Shown here: one piece after another, positions 24,754 through 34,800 of the stretch | How the letters are laid out: every line of letters begins with the position of its first letter | How positions within the stretch are numbered: position 1 is the first letter of the stretch | Source of the DNA: Betaproteobacteria bacterium | GTDB lineage: Bacteria > Pseudomonadota > Gammaproteobacteria > Burkholderiales > Usitatibacteraceae | Assembly (NCBI GenBank): GCA_016790625.1 | Contig: JAEUNB010000257.1 | Location: 1 to 37,061 of the forward strand | DNA: 37,061 bases | Direction: 5' to 3' | Translations under genes and position numbers: made by a program | The notes under the pieces: model-generated | Seen by the model: the letters and a program-made list of their open reading frames with translations, nothing else | Database searches by the model: none | What the model was told of the DNA's origin: nothing

Positions 24754-25625
24754 AGCCGGCAGAAGCGAGTGCCACCGCCAAGGTAATCGCTGCAAGTACG
24801 CTACTGCTGGCCAGCGACGCGCGCACAGCGGGGCTGGTGGCGCAGGGTGCCGCCCCGCTTTGCCAGATGCTGTTGTCCAGCAAACGCTCCGACCGTTGGC
24901 TGGCAGCCAGCGCCACGTTTCCGTTGACGCGTGCGTGTTTGCGCTGGGTCGAGCGCCTGACACTGCCAGGTATCATCGCGCACTACTGGCATCGCAAGCG
25001 CTGGATAGAACGTCGCTGTCGCGACGCCATCGCAGCGGGCTATGAGCGCGTAATTGTGCTGGGCGCGGGCTTTGACACGCTGGGATTGCGCTTGGCCAAC
25101 GAACTGCCGCACATCGAGATCATCGAAATCGATCATCCCGCCACGCAGGAAGCAAAGCGGCAGGCGCTTGCGGGCAGAAGTTTTTCGTCGCCAGGCCCGA
25201 TACGTTTCATCGCACGTGATCTCGGCGCAGAGCCGCTGACGGCAGCGTTGCCCAACGACGGCAAAGCCACAATAGTGATTGCGGAAGGCGTGCTGATGTA
25301 CCTGCCACCAAGCCGGGTGGCAGAGTTGTTCGATGCCCTTCATGGAATGAAATGTGCACGAATGCTTGTGCTGTTCAGCTTTATGTCGACCTGGCCGGAT
25401 GGTCGCTTGGGCTTTCGGCCGTACAGTTTTTTGATCGAAAGGTGGCTTGCGTGGCGGAAAGAGCCGTTCACCTGGGCAATAGACCCTCAGGGCATACGGG
25501 CCTATTTAGCCGAACATCGGTTCAGGCTGATTGAGCTGGCGCTGACCAGACAATTCTCTGCGCCGTCGTCAATATCTGACGCATCGCTTGAAGGCGAAAA
25601 TCTTGTGGCTTGCGAGCGGGCGTGA
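24750..25625 (+). CDS. SAM-dependent methyltransferase (LCM/PF04072-like)
   Basis: The protein has 291 residues. The motif I-like stretch VIVLGAGFDTLG (101-112) and the acidic EIDHP (126-130) are typical of the leucine-carboxyl-methyltransferase family, as is EGVLMYLPP further on. The substrate is unknown. Translation starts within the oxidase stop codon (ATGA at 24750-24753), so the two proteins are made together and may act in one pathway. A longer frame from 24699 overlaps the oxidase gene and is rejected. It is followed by palindrome copy D and the convergent aspS. Confidence 0.86.
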   Translation: MKPAEASATAKVIAASTLLLASDARTAGLVAQGAAPLCQMLLSSKRSDRWLAASATFPLTRACLRWVERLTLPGIIAHYWHRKRWIERRCRDAIAAGYERVIVLGAGFDTLGLRLANELPHIEIIEIDHPATQEAKRQALAGRSFSSPGPIRFIARDLGAEPLTAALPNDGKATIVIAEGVLMYLPPSRVAELFDALHGMKCARMLVLFSFMSTWPDGRLGFRPYSFLIERWLAWRKEPFTWAIDPQGIRAYLAEHRFRLIELALTRQFSAPSSISDASLEGENLVACERA

Positions 25626-25675
25626 ACCGCGTTTGATAACGCGATCGCATACAACGTGTGCTCAGCGCCAAAAAG

Positions 25676-25743
25676 AAAACCCAGCATTGACGCGGATTTC
25701 AGGCTGAAAATGCCCGGAATGCCGCGCCAACGCTGGGGTTTTT
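25676..25743. repeat. 67-bp palindrome family, copy D
   Basis: The outer arms AAAACCCAGCATTGACGCGG and CCGCGCCAACGCTGGGGTTT pair with few mismatches, followed by a T-run on the + side and an A-run on the - side. It lies between the convergent methyltransferase and aspS genes, ending 12 bases from the aspS stop. Confidence 0.8.
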
Positions 25744-25754
25744 CGTTTGATCTG

Positions 25755-27527
25755 CTATACGTTCCGCAGCTTGATATGCAACTCGCGCAACTGCTTCTCG
25801 GTCACCTGCGACGGCGTATCGACCATCAGGTCCTGACCACGCTGCGTCTTCGGGAATGCGATCACATCGCGGATCGAATCCCATTTCTCGCACATCAGCG
25901 TGACCGAGCGATCGAGGCCAAAGGCGATGCCACCCATCGGCGGCGCGCCGAATTCCAGTGCGTCGAGCAGGAAACCGAACTTGGCGCGTTGATCTTCCTG
26001 TGAAATGCCCAGCGTCTTGAATTGCTTTTGCTGCAGTTCGGGATTGTGGATGCGCACGGAGCCGCCGCCCAGCTCCCACCCATTCATCGCCACGTCGTAG
26101 GCTTTCGCCAGCACCTTGGACGGGTCGGTGTCCATCAGCGGAATGTGTTCGTCCTTTGGCGCGGTGAACGGGTGATGCGCGGAGACATAACGCTGATTGT
26201 CTTCGTCGTATTCGTAGGCCGGGAAATCCACCACCCAGACCGGCTTGTAGCCGCCTTCGGCGTAACCCTTTTCGTGGCCGAGCTTGCTGCGCAAGGCGCC
26301 CAGCGTGTCGTACACCACCTTGGTCTTGTCGGCACAGAAGAAAATGATGTCGCCGGTTTTCGCGTTGCAGGCAGCAAGAATCTTGCCCAGCGTTTCCTCA
26401 GTGAAGAACTTGACGATGGGTGACTGCAGGCCTTCCGCGTTCAGTTTGGACGCGTCGTTGACCTTGATGTAAGCGAGGCCCTTGGCGCCATAGATGGTGG
26501 CGAAGCCAGCCAGATCGTCGAGTTCTTTACGCGCGAACTTTTCGTTGCCCCCCGGCAGGCACACCGCGGCAACCTTGCCGTTCTTCGCATTGGCTGCATC
26601 GACGAACACCTTGAAGCCCGAGTCCTTGACGATGTCGGTCAGCTCGGTCAGTTCCAGCTTCACGCGCAGGTCGGGCTTGTCGGAGCCGTATTTCGACATC
26701 GCCTCGGCATAGGTGATGCGCGGGAAATCGGGCAGGTCCACGCCAACGCCGGCCTTCCACATCGCCTTCACCAGTCCTTCCATGATGTCCTGGATTTCGC
26801 GCTCGGTGAGGAACGAGGTCTCAATATCGATCTGGGTAAATTCCGGCTGGCGGTCTGCGCGCAGGTCTTCGTCGCGGAAGCATTTGACGATCTGGTAATA
26901 GCGATCGAAACCCGACACCATCAGCAGCTGCTTGAACAGCTGCGGGCTTTGCGGCAGCGCGTAGAAACTGCCGTCGTGAATGCGCGACGGCACCAGGAAT
27001 TCGCGCGCACCTTCCGGTGTGCTCTTGTACAGGAACGGCGTTTCCACATCGATAAAACCTTGTGCATCCAGGTACTGGCGAACCGCCATCGCGATGCGAT
27101 AGCGCATGCGCAGGTTCTTCTGCATGGTGTCGCGGCGCAAATCGAGATAACGATACTTGAGGCGGATTTCCTCGTTGATATTATCGTCGTCGATCATGAA
27201 CGGCGGCGTGTGCGCGGCGTTCAGCACTTCAACCTCGTGTGCCAGCACTTCGATCTCGCCACTGCGCAGGTTGGCATTGGTGGTGCCTTCCGGGCGCGGC
27301 CGCACCTTGCCGACGACCTTCAGCACGTACTCGCTGCGCGTCTTGTCGGCGGCGGCAAACGCGTCAGGCGTATCGGGGTCGATCACAACCTGCACCAGTC
27401 CTTCGCGATCGCGCAGGTCGATGAAGATCACGCCGCCATGATCGCGCCGGCGATGCGCCCAACCAAAGAGCGTGACTTGTTGTCCGAGGTATTGCTTGTC
27501 GATGAAGCCGCAGTAATTGGTTCTCAT
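25755..27527 (-). CDS. aspS: Aspartyl-tRNA synthetase
   Basis: This 590-residue bacterial-type AspRS attaches aspartate to tRNA. Order: N-terminal anticodon-binding OB domain ([22 protein letters not shown]), class II motif 2 ([20 protein letters not shown]), the bacterial insertion domain, and motif 3 ([12 protein letters not shown]). His30 matches the position where non-discriminating AspRS of Pseudomonas has His31, so it may also charge tRNA-Asn with Asp, to be amidated by GatCAB; this is inference. I start at ATG 27527, where the family N terminus MRTxYCG begins; the frame itself is open to 27584. DUF502 and fmdB-like genes lie upstream in the same direction. Confidence 0.95.
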   Translation of the reverse strand: MRTNYCGFIDKQYLGQQVTLFGWAHRRRDHGGVIFIDLRDREGLVQVVIDPDTPDAFAAADKTRSEYVLKVVGKVRPRPEGTTNANLRSGEIEVLAHEVEVLNAAHTPPFMIDDDNINEEIRLKYRYLDLRRDTMQKNLRMRYRIAMAVRQYLDAQGFIDVETPFLYKSTPEGAREFLVPSRIHDGSFYALPQSPQLFKQLLMVSGFDRYYQIVKCFRDEDLRADRQPEFTQIDIETSFLTEREIQDIMEGLVKAMWKAGVGVDLPDFPRITYAEAMSKYGSDKPDLRVKLELTELTDIVKDSGFKVFVDAANAKNGKVAAVCLPGGNEKFARKELDDLAGFATIYGAKGLAYIKVNDASKLNAEGLQSPIVKFFTEETLGKILAACNAKTGDIIFFCADKTKVVYDTLGALRSKLGHEKGYAEGGYKPVWVVDFPAYEYDEDNQRYVSAHHPFTAPKDEHIPLMDTDPSKVLAKAYDVAMNGWELGGGSVRIHNPELQQKQFKTLGISQEDQRAKFGFLLDALEFGAPPMGGIAFGLDRSVTLMCEKWDSIRDVIAFPKTQRGQDLMVDTPSQVTEKQLRELHIKLRNV

Positions 27528-27623
27528 GCTCGTTCTCAAAATAGTTGACGCGGCCGCGCGTCGGCTGGCCGCCGGGAAATGCAATTCGTGGAAGGGTCCG
27601 CCGCCAGCTTCGTGAGCTGACGG

Positions 27624-28310
27624 CTACCGATTGGGGTCGGTGCCGGACTTTTTCATCTCGGCCCCGTTGGTGTGCTGCGGATTGGTGTGGGTGTCCAGCG
27701 GCAGCTGACCCGGATGGTGGTTGCGCGGCGGCTCGGCGACGCCCATGGATATGATGTACTTCAGCGCCTCGTCCACGCTCATGTTGAGTTCGCGCACTTC
27801 GTTCTTCGGCACGATCAGGAAGAAACCGGCGGTGATGTTCGGTGTGGTCGGCACAAAGACAGCGTAGTTGTCGTGGCCCAGGTGATCGGTGACTTCGTTT
27901 TGCGGCTCTCCGGTCAAGAGCGCCACGGTCCAGGTGCCGGCATGCGGATAGCGCACCAATACCGCCTTGCGAAATGCTTTGCCCTCCGGCGAAAACAGCG
28001 TGTCGGAAATCTGCTTCACGCCGCCGTAAATCGAGCGCACGATCGGGATGCGCTGCAGCACCGAATCCCACCACGACAGCAATTGCCTGCCGAAAAAATT
28101 GGCGGCGATCACGCCAGTCAGCAGCACGATGCTGACGGTCAGAATCACACCTAGCCCGGGAACATGAAAGCCGAGCCATGCCTCGGTCTGGAAGCGCTCG
28201 GGCAATAGCAGCAGCGACTGATCCATCAGGTCGATCAGCAGCTTCAATACCCAGCCGGTGATGACCAGCGGTATCCAGACCAGCAGACCTGCGATGAGAT
28301 ATTTGCGCAC
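27624..28310 (-). CDS. DUF502 membrane protein
   Basis: The 228-residue protein has two transmembrane segments at the N terminus (about 5-28 and 52-78) and the DUF502 (PF04367) signature: a GWVLKLLIDLMDQ region, IPIVRSIYGGVKQ, the FFLIVPKNEV strand and SVDEALKYIISMG near the C terminus. The function is unknown. It lies between fmdB-like and aspS genes, 12 bases after the former and 96 before the latter, and is probably in one operon with them. The C-terminal 35 residues are hydrophilic and variable. Confidence 0.92.
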   Translation of the reverse strand: MRKYLIAGLLVWIPLVITGWVLKLLIDLMDQSLLLLPERFQTEAWLGFHVPGLGVILTVSIVLLTGVIAANFFGRQLLSWWDSVLQRIPIVRSIYGGVKQISDTLFSPEGKAFRKAVLVRYPHAGTWTVALLTGEPQNEVTDHLGHDNYAVFVPTTPNITAGFFLIVPKNEVRELNMSVDEALKYIISMGVAEPPRNHHPGQLPLDTHTNPQHTNGAEMKKSGTDPNR

Positions 28311-28322
28311 GATGCGGTTCCG

Positions 28323-28682
28323 TTACTCGGTGGTGGCTGGTTTGGCAGCCGGCGTGGCAGCGGGTGCCGGCGCTGCGGGCGCATGCACCGGGCAGGCAGC
28401 GGCCGGCGCGTCTGCGGCCTTGGTGTCGGTTTTCACGTCAGCGGCCGGCTTGGCGTCGCTCTTGGCTGTGCCGTCCTTGGCCGAGTCTTTTGTGCTGGTG
28501 CCGCCGCGGAAGTCGGTCACATACCAGCCGCTGCCCTTCAGCTGGAATTGCGGGGCGGTGACCTGCTTGGAGTAGGTCGATTGACCGCAGGCAGGGCAAA
28601 CCGTCAGCGGGGCGGCGCTGATTTTCTGCAACACATCATCGGCGTGTCCGCAGGCGGAACACTTGTAAGCGTAAATCGGCAT
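28323..28682 (-). CDS. FmdB-like zinc-ribbon regulatory protein
   Basis: The protein has 119 residues. The N-terminal FmdB domain (MPIYAYKCSACGH) has zinc-ribbon cysteines C8, C11, C29 and C32. The C-terminal half is a low-complexity Ala/Lys/Pro-rich tail, usual in this family. The role is not established; a regulatory or ribosome-linked function has been suggested for the family. It is the first gene of the minus-strand run fmdB-like, DUF502, aspS. The upstream gap (28683-28769) is locally AT-rich (AATTTATTATTCT) and probably holds the promoter, though I could not define -35 and -10 boxes. Confidence 0.9.
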   Translation of the reverse strand: MPIYAYKCSACGHADDVLQKISAAPLTVCPACGQSTYSKQVTAPQFQLKGSGWYVTDFRGGTSTKDSAKDGTAKSDAKPAADVKTDTKAADAPAAACPVHAPAAPAPAATPAAKPATTE

Positions 28683-28769
28683 GACAGGTCAGTGGACAGC
28701 AACGGGGGAAACGGTAATTTATTATTCTAACACAATGACTTAGCGTCCTTGTGCGGTGCGTCAATCCGG

Positions 28770-29603
28770 TCAGACTACGCGCACCTTGTCCGGCCCCGCT
28801 GGCGGATCCGGATACTTCATCTTGAGGCCGGCCAGCGTGCTCACCAGCACCGACGAAACATACAGATCGCGTACCCACTTCTTGTCCGCCGGCACCACAT
28901 GCCAGGGCGCATGCGGACTGGAGGTGGCGTTGATTGCATCTTCGTATGCGTGCTGATACTCGTCCCACATCTTGCGTTCTTCCAGATCGCCCAGATTGAA
29001 TTTCCAGGTTTTGGAATCGTCCTTCAGCCGGTCCTCCAGCCGCTGCTTCTGTTCATCTTTCGAGATGTGCAGGAAAAACTTGAGCAGCACCGTGCCCTCC
29101 TCGACCAGCATCGCTTCGAAATCGTTGATCTGCCGCAGACGGCGCTTGGCGGTGCGATCGTCGATCCAGCCGTGCACGCGGGTGATCAGCACATCCTCAT
29201 AGTGGCTGCGGTTGAATACCACAATCTCGCCCTTGGCCGGGACTTCGCGATGCACGCGCCACAGATAGTCGCGGTCAAGTTCATAGGCGGTCGGCGCCTT
29301 GAAGCTCGCGATGCGCACCCCCTGCGGATTGATGCCGGAGAACACTTTGCGGATGGTGCCATCCTTGCCGCCGGTGTCCATCGCCTGCAATACCACCAGC
29401 ACCTTGTGCTTGTGCTCGGCGTAGAGCACGTTCTGCAGCTCAACCAGGCGCGCATTGAGCTCGGCCATGACGGCAACCGTGGTGGCCTTTTCGCCGCTGA
29501 AACCGCAGGTGGATTCGGTGTCGATCTCCGCCAGTTTTGTCTTGCCGTTGGCGATGATGGGGCGAATGGTGCGAATGCCTTCGCCGTCGTTCTTTTTGGC
29601 CAT
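28770..29603 (-). CDS. ppk2: Polyphosphate kinase 2 (PPK2), class III-like
   Basis: This 277-residue protein transfers phosphate between polyphosphate and nucleotides. Walker A is MDTGGKDG (75-82) and the Walker B region is VVFNRSHYEDVL (128-139), followed by RVHGWI. The NRSHYED form with RVH is what I associate with class III enzymes that phosphorylate both AMP and ADP; class I enzymes have DRSWYNR. The class call is from memory. ATG 29603 is chosen because GGGAGAG lies 5 bases upstream; the longer frame from 29648 runs into a repeat. Confidence 0.88.
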   Translation of the reverse strand: MAKKNDGEGIRTIRPIIANGKTKLAEIDTESTCGFSGEKATTVAVMAELNARLVELQNVLYAEHKHKVLVVLQAMDTGGKDGTIRKVFSGINPQGVRIASFKAPTAYELDRDYLWRVHREVPAKGEIVVFNRSHYEDVLITRVHGWIDDRTAKRRLRQINDFEAMLVEEGTVLLKFFLHISKDEQKQRLEDRLKDDSKTWKFNLGDLEERKMWDEYQHAYEDAINATSSPHAPWHVVPADKKWVRDLYVSSVLVSTLAGLKMKYPDPPAGPDKVRVV

Positions 29604-29654
29604 GCTGCTCTCCCTTTGGCCGGAACAAAGGCGTTCCGGCTCCCTCACCCCAAG

Positions 29655-29674
29655 CCCTCTCCCGCAGGAGAGGG
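29655..29674. repeat. CCCTCTCC hairpin
   Basis: A perfect 8-bp stem CCCTCTCC/GGAGAGGG with loop CGCA, flanked by TCACCCCAAG, related to the hairpins at 8597 and 21980. It lies between the divergent ppk2 and fructokinase genes. Confidence 0.7.
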
Positions 29675-29764
29675 TGAAAAATGGCGCGCATTGAAATCAT
29701 GCGCGCTGCGCGTTGATGCTCGCGGCATAATCGCACATCGTTCGTAGCCTCACAAATTGCATTC

Positions 29765-30667
29765 ATGCTTCGCTTCGGCATCGACCTCGGTGGCACCAAG
29801 ACGGAAATACTCGCGCTCGATCACGATGGGCGCGAGCGTTTGCGCCGACGCGTCGCCACACCGTCGGCAGACTATGCCGGCACTGTCGAGGCGATCGCCG
29901 CACTGGTACGCGCCGCCGAGAACGAGTTGGGCGAGAGCGGCAGCGTGGGCATTGCCACGCCCGGCGCCGTATCGCGACTCACGGGCCGCATCAAGAATGC
30001 CAATTCCACCTGCCTCAACGGCCAGCCGCTGGTGGAGGATTTGCAGCGCGCGCTGGCGCGCGAAATCCGCATCGAGAACGATGCCAACTGTTTCGCGTTA
30101 TCCGAGGCCACCGATGGCGCCGCCGTGGGAGCCGCGGTGGTATTCGGCGTGATCCTCGGCACCGGTGTCGGTGGTGGCGTGGTGGTGAATGGCCGTACGC
30201 TGATTGGCGCCAATGCCATTGGCGGCGAGTGGGGACACAATCCGCTGCCTGCGCCGCGAGACGACGAGCGCCCCGGTCATCGCTGCTATTGCGGACGCAT
30301 GGGCTGCATCGAGACCTGGCTCTCCGGGCCGGGCGTTGCGCAGCATTTCCGCGAGCGCGACGGGCGTGCATTGGATGCGGCCATGATCGTGCGTGCCGCT
30401 GCTGAGGGCGATGCCAGCGCGGAAGCGGCGATGCGTGACTATGAGGACCGCCTTGCGCGCAGCTTGGCCACGGTCATCAACCTGCTCGACCCCGATGTGA
30501 TCGTGCTGGGCGGCGGGTTATCGAAAATTGCAAGGCTTTACGACAATGTGCCGAAGCTATGGAACCCGTATGTTTTCAGCGACCAGGTCGTCACCCGTCT
30601 CGTGCCGCCGCAGCATGGTGACTCCAGTGGTGTGCGCGGCGCGGCGTGGCTATGGAATGACGCCTGA
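29765..30667 (+). CDS. mak: ROK-family fructokinase (Mak-like)
   Basis: The protein has 300 residues. The ATP-binding GIDLGGTKTE is at 5-14, the catalytic N105-D106 in NDANCF, and the ROK zinc site is H158 (GEWGHNPLP) with C174, C176 and C181 (CYCGRMGCIET). Stretches such as KNANSTCLNGQP, DPDVIVLGGGLS and the ending HGDSSGVRGAAWLW agree closely with E. coli Mak, a fructokinase (D-fructose to fructose 6-phosphate). The start at 29765 gives the family N terminus, though no strong ribosome-binding site is seen. The downstream oxidoreductase gene follows after 39 bases. Confidence 0.85.
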   Translation: MLRFGIDLGGTKTEILALDHDGRERLRRRVATPSADYAGTVEAIAALVRAAENELGESGSVGIATPGAVSRLTGRIKNANSTCLNGQPLVEDLQRALAREIRIENDANCFALSEATDGAAVGAAVVFGVILGTGVGGGVVVNGRTLIGANAIGGEWGHNPLPAPRDDERPGHRCYCGRMGCIETWLSGPGVAQHFRERDGRALDAAMIVRAAAEGDASAEAAMRDYEDRLARSLATVINLLDPDVIVLGGGLSKIARLYDNVPKLWNPYVFSDQVVTRLVPPQHGDSSGVRGAAWLWNDA

Positions 30668-30706
30668 GCCACATTTCAATTTCAGATATCGATGCAAGGA
30701 ATTTCA

Positions 30707-31708
30707 ATGAGCAATCTGCCCGACACCATGAAGTACATCGCCGTTAGCGGTCCCGGCGCCGCAGACGTCATGCGCGTCGCCAGCGGCCCGTTGCCGGCAA
30801 TCGGCGAAACCGATGTGCTGATCAAGGTTGAATACGCAGGCGTGAATCGCCCCGATGTGATCCAGCGCTCCGGTTCCTATGCGCCGCCGCCTGGCGCCTC
30901 GCCGGTCATGGGTCTGGAGGTGTCGGGCACCATCGTCGCCGTGGGTGGCAAGGTGACCTCGTGGAAAGCGGGTGACGCCGTCTGCGCGCTGACTCCCGGC
31001 GGTGGGTACGCAGAATACTGCGCTGCGCCTGCCGCACATTGCCTGTCTATTCCTGCCGGACTGTCGATGCTGGAAGCGGCCGGCGTGCCGGAGAATTTCT
31101 TTACCGTGTGGGTCAATGTGTTCGACACGTGCAAGCTGTCCGCAGGCGAAAAATTCCTGGTGCACGGTGGTTCGTCCGGTATCGGCCTCACCGCCATTCA
31201 ACTGGCCAAAGCAATTGGCGCGGAGGTTTTTACCACCGTCGGCAATGAGGAAAAAGCCGCATTCTGCAAAAGCGTCGGCGCCGATCATGCGTTGAACTAC
31301 AAGACGCAGGACTGGATGGCCGAGGTCGCCGCGACTACGCAGAAGAAAGGCGTCAACGTCATTCTCGACATGGTGGGCGGTAGCTACATTGAGAAAAACT
31401 TGCGCGTGCTGGCGCTGGAGGGCCGCTACTGCTTCATTGCCTTTCTCGAGGGGGGCAGCGCCACCGTCGATTTCCGCCCGCTGATGATGAAGCGGCAAAC
31501 CATCACCGGCTCAACTTTGCGCGCGCGTCCGGATGCGCAGAAGGCGATGATTGCTGCGGCGCTGAAGGAAAAAGTCTGGCCGTTGCTGGAGGCGAAGAAA
31601 GTGAAGCCGGTGATCCACAAGACGTTCGCACTTGATGAAATTATCGAGGCGCACAAGCTGATGGAATCCAGCACGCATATCGGCAAGATCATGCTAAAAG
31701 TGGCATAA
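30707..31708 (+). CDS. NAD(P)H quinone oxidoreductase, PIG3 type
   Basis: The protein has 333 residues and belongs to the zinc-free medium-chain dehydrogenase/reductase family. Features: EYAGVNRPDVIQRSG and PPPGASPVMGLEVSGTI in the N-terminal domain, the Rossmann motif VHGGSSGIGLTAIQLAK near 150-166, and DMVGGSYIEKNLR. This pattern matches PIG3/TP53I3-like quinone reductases that use NADPH. There are no zinc-binding cysteines. I start at ATG 30707 with AGGA 6 bases upstream; an in-frame ATG at 30692 overlaps that site. It is followed immediately by palindrome copy E. Confidence 0.9.
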   Translation: MSNLPDTMKYIAVSGPGAADVMRVASGPLPAIGETDVLIKVEYAGVNRPDVIQRSGSYAPPPGASPVMGLEVSGTIVAVGGKVTSWKAGDAVCALTPGGGYAEYCAAPAAHCLSIPAGLSMLEAAGVPENFFTVWVNVFDTCKLSAGEKFLVHGGSSGIGLTAIQLAKAIGAEVFTTVGNEEKAAFCKSVGADHALNYKTQDWMAEVAATTQKKGVNVILDMVGGSYIEKNLRVLALEGRYCFIAFLEGGSATVDFRPLMMKRQTITGSTLRARPDAQKAMIAAALKEKVWPLLEAKKVKPVIHKTFALDEIIEAHKLMESSTHIGKIMLKVA

Positions 31709-31709
31709 A

Positions 31710-31776
31710 CAAACTCAAGCACTAGAGCGGCCTCCCGGGCATTTTTGGCCTGGACGCGCGCCAATGCTGGAGTTTG
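31710..31776. repeat. 67-bp palindrome family, copy E
   Basis: The outer arms CAAACTCAAGCACTAGAGCG and CGCGCCAATGCTGGAGTTTG pair imperfectly, with an inner pairing GGGCATTTTTGGCC. It begins one base after the oxidoreductase stop. Confidence 0.78.
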
Positions 31777-31836
31777 ACTGCGCTGGCATGCACTGAGGTG
31801 ATCGCAGCGCTAAATGCGCCCATGCATAATAGGGCG

Positions 31837-34800
31837 ATGATGGCCCTCCGCTCCGCTCGCACACTGCTGATAGTCGCCGTCATCCTGTGGCTGCAAATCA
31901 TTGCCGATGCAAATGGCCAGACACCCGCATCTGCGACGGCGGTAGACAAGCAGCCGGAGATCTATGTCCAGCTAGGCCACACCAACTACGTGATGGCGTT
32001 GGCGGTTTCCACCAACGGACGCGTGCTGGCCAGCGGCGACATGGGCGGCCATATCAAGCTCTGGGATAGCGCGACCGCGCGCGAATTCGCCACCGTGCCG
32101 CCACTGCCGCTGGGCATCGGTGCGCTGGCATTTCATCCCGATGGCAAAACACTGTATGCAGTCAGCGTAAGCGAGCCGCGCATCGCCGTGATCGATGCCG
32201 TGACCGGTGCATTGCGCCGCACCTGGCTGGCCAGCAAGGACAACAACGATTTGCGCGGCGTGGCGGTGATTGACCAGGGCCGTACGCTGGTCACGGCGGG
32301 AATCGACGGCAAGGTGCGCGGCTGGTCGACTACCGATGACCGGCTGTTGTTCACGCACGATGCCGCCGGCGAAGTCACCTCGCTGGTGGTATCGCCACGC
32401 GGCAACCTGATCGCCGCCGGTGGCGGCAAATCGATTCGCGTATGGAAGCTGCCGGACTTTGCACTGCTGGGCGACATCCAGGCGCCGGACCGCATTGGCG
32501 CACTGGCGTTTTCAGCATCGGGCGACAGCCTGTTTGCGGGCTTTGGCAGCGCGTTCATCGATCTCGTCAACGAACAGACCATTCGCGAATATGCGATGCA
32601 GCCCTTTGGCAAGGAGGCGCCGCCGATCAGCGATTTCTTTGGTGTCATCACCGGCCTGGCGGCAAGCGCCGATGGCAGGCAGCTGTATGCCAGCGCCAAT
32701 CCCAGGATGCTCGACTTTGAGAATATCCGGAAGCCCGATGGCGCGCACTCCCGCCTGCTGACGTTCGACCTTGCGCAACGCAAGCTGATCGACACGCGCA
32801 CCGGGCACATGCAGAAGATCAGCGCACTGTTGTTCGATGCCACGCAACGCCGCCTGTTCACCGGCGCCTGGGACAGCACGGTGCGCAGCTGGAGCGCGCA
32901 GGACCGCAGTGCGCGCGAATTCAGCGGCATTGGCGTATCGGTGGTTTCGCTGGCGGATGTCAGCAACGATGCGATTACCGCGATCGACTCGCAGGGCCGC
33001 GTCATGCGCTGGTCGCGGCAGAGCGGCGAACTCGATGCGCTCGGCGCTGCCCCGCGCGCGATGTTTTCCGACTACGAAGCCACACAGTTTCGCCAGCAGA
33101 TGGGGGGAGAACGATTTGAGCGCGTTGCCGGTGCCCCATCCCTGCCCAGCGACCCGGCCCGCCGCATCGAGATGGAATCGGCGCGCATGGCGGAGACCGC
33201 GGCCGCGCCGCTCGACCTGAGGAAGAAGCTTGATTGGGCGAGTGTCGATGAGAAGATGGCCTCGGCCAAAGGAGCCCATGGCGTGGTTACGCTGTTCGGC
33301 GACAGAAACGAGGCCCGGTTTGTATTGCGCAAACACGGCGATGACGGCCGTGCCGTCGAAAACGTGATGCGTGTCGATGCGTCATGGCTGACACCGGCGC
33401 TGACCGCGCAATTGAAGCCGGTGACCGACGCAAAGGCCAAACTTTTCTTCCGCACCAACCCCATCCTCAATCGCGTGGTGGCATTGAATGCGGACGGCCG
33501 CCGTGGATTGCTCGCGTTCGATGCCTACTTTCCGCGCGATCCCGACGTGCTGATCAACCCCAGGACGACGGCGTTGGCAAAGCTTGATGTCGCCAGCGGT
33601 CGCATCGCGCCGGTCAATGCGGTACCGATCACCGGCAGCATCACCGCCATCGCAATGTCGGCGGATGGCCGGCGTGCGGTCACGGTCAGCGCGTTCAACA
33701 AGGCCAAATCCGCCGAGGAGCTGCTCAAGGGTGAGAAGACTCACACCCTGACGCTTTGGGATTTGGATGCCGACATACCGGTCTGGTCCACACCCATCAC
33801 TTTCCCGTCGTGGCATCTCGCATTCGCACCCGACGGCAAGCATGTGCTGGTGGGGCAGATTCTTTACCGGCTGGACACGGGCGCTGCGGTCCGGCCATTT
33901 CCGGGGCCGATCAAGGGTGTCAGTGCGGTTGCGTTTTCAGCCGACGGCAAGCAGCTGGCCATCGGCAGCTACGACCAGCGAATTTATCTGTTCGATACGG
34001 CAACCTTTGCTCCGCCGCGTGTGCTCGCCGGGCACTCGAACACCGTCACCGCGCTGCGTTTTTCGGGGGACATGCTGCTATCGGCGGCCGACGACCGCAC
34101 GCTTCGGCACTGGAATTTGAAGTCGGCAACGTGGACCGCAATGCATGTGTTGTTTGCCAATGCGGCCTGGGTGACCCTGTTGCCAGACGGATACTTCAAC
34201 GGCCCGCCGGAGGGCATCGATCAACTTGGCGTGCGTCACGAAGGCAGGCTGTTCGACTTGAACCAGTTTTACGACGTGTTCTATCGCCCGGACTTGGTGC
34301 GCCGCGCATTGGCCGGCGAGAACATCGGTCCGCTTTCCGGTGACAGCCTGGCGAGCGTGCTGCGGCAGCCACCACCTGCGATTTCGATTTCCATGCCGGT
34401 GTCAGCTCAGTCCACTGCAGTATCGCCGCGCCGCGAAATCGAGGTAGCCGTCAGCGCCGCCGGTGGCGGCATTGGCGATATCCGCGTGTTTCATAACGGC
34501 AAGCTGGTGCACGCAGATGCGGCGCGGGCGGAGCGCATTGCCGCACTGCCGGGATTGGCGGCAGTTTCCACGGAGGTGGTCACACGCAATCTCGCGGCGC
34601 GCGCGAAGACAGGTGCGATCGCGGCGGCGGTTGCCAAATCCGACCCGCAGCGATTGAAGCTGTCGGTTCCTGCCGTGCCTGGTGAAAACGTGATTACTGC
34701 GGTCGCCTTCAATCGCGACAATAGCGCACGCAGCCGGGTGGCCAGCACCAGCTTTGTTTCCAGCGTGGCGGCGGCCCCACCTCGCGTTTTTGCGCTCGCC

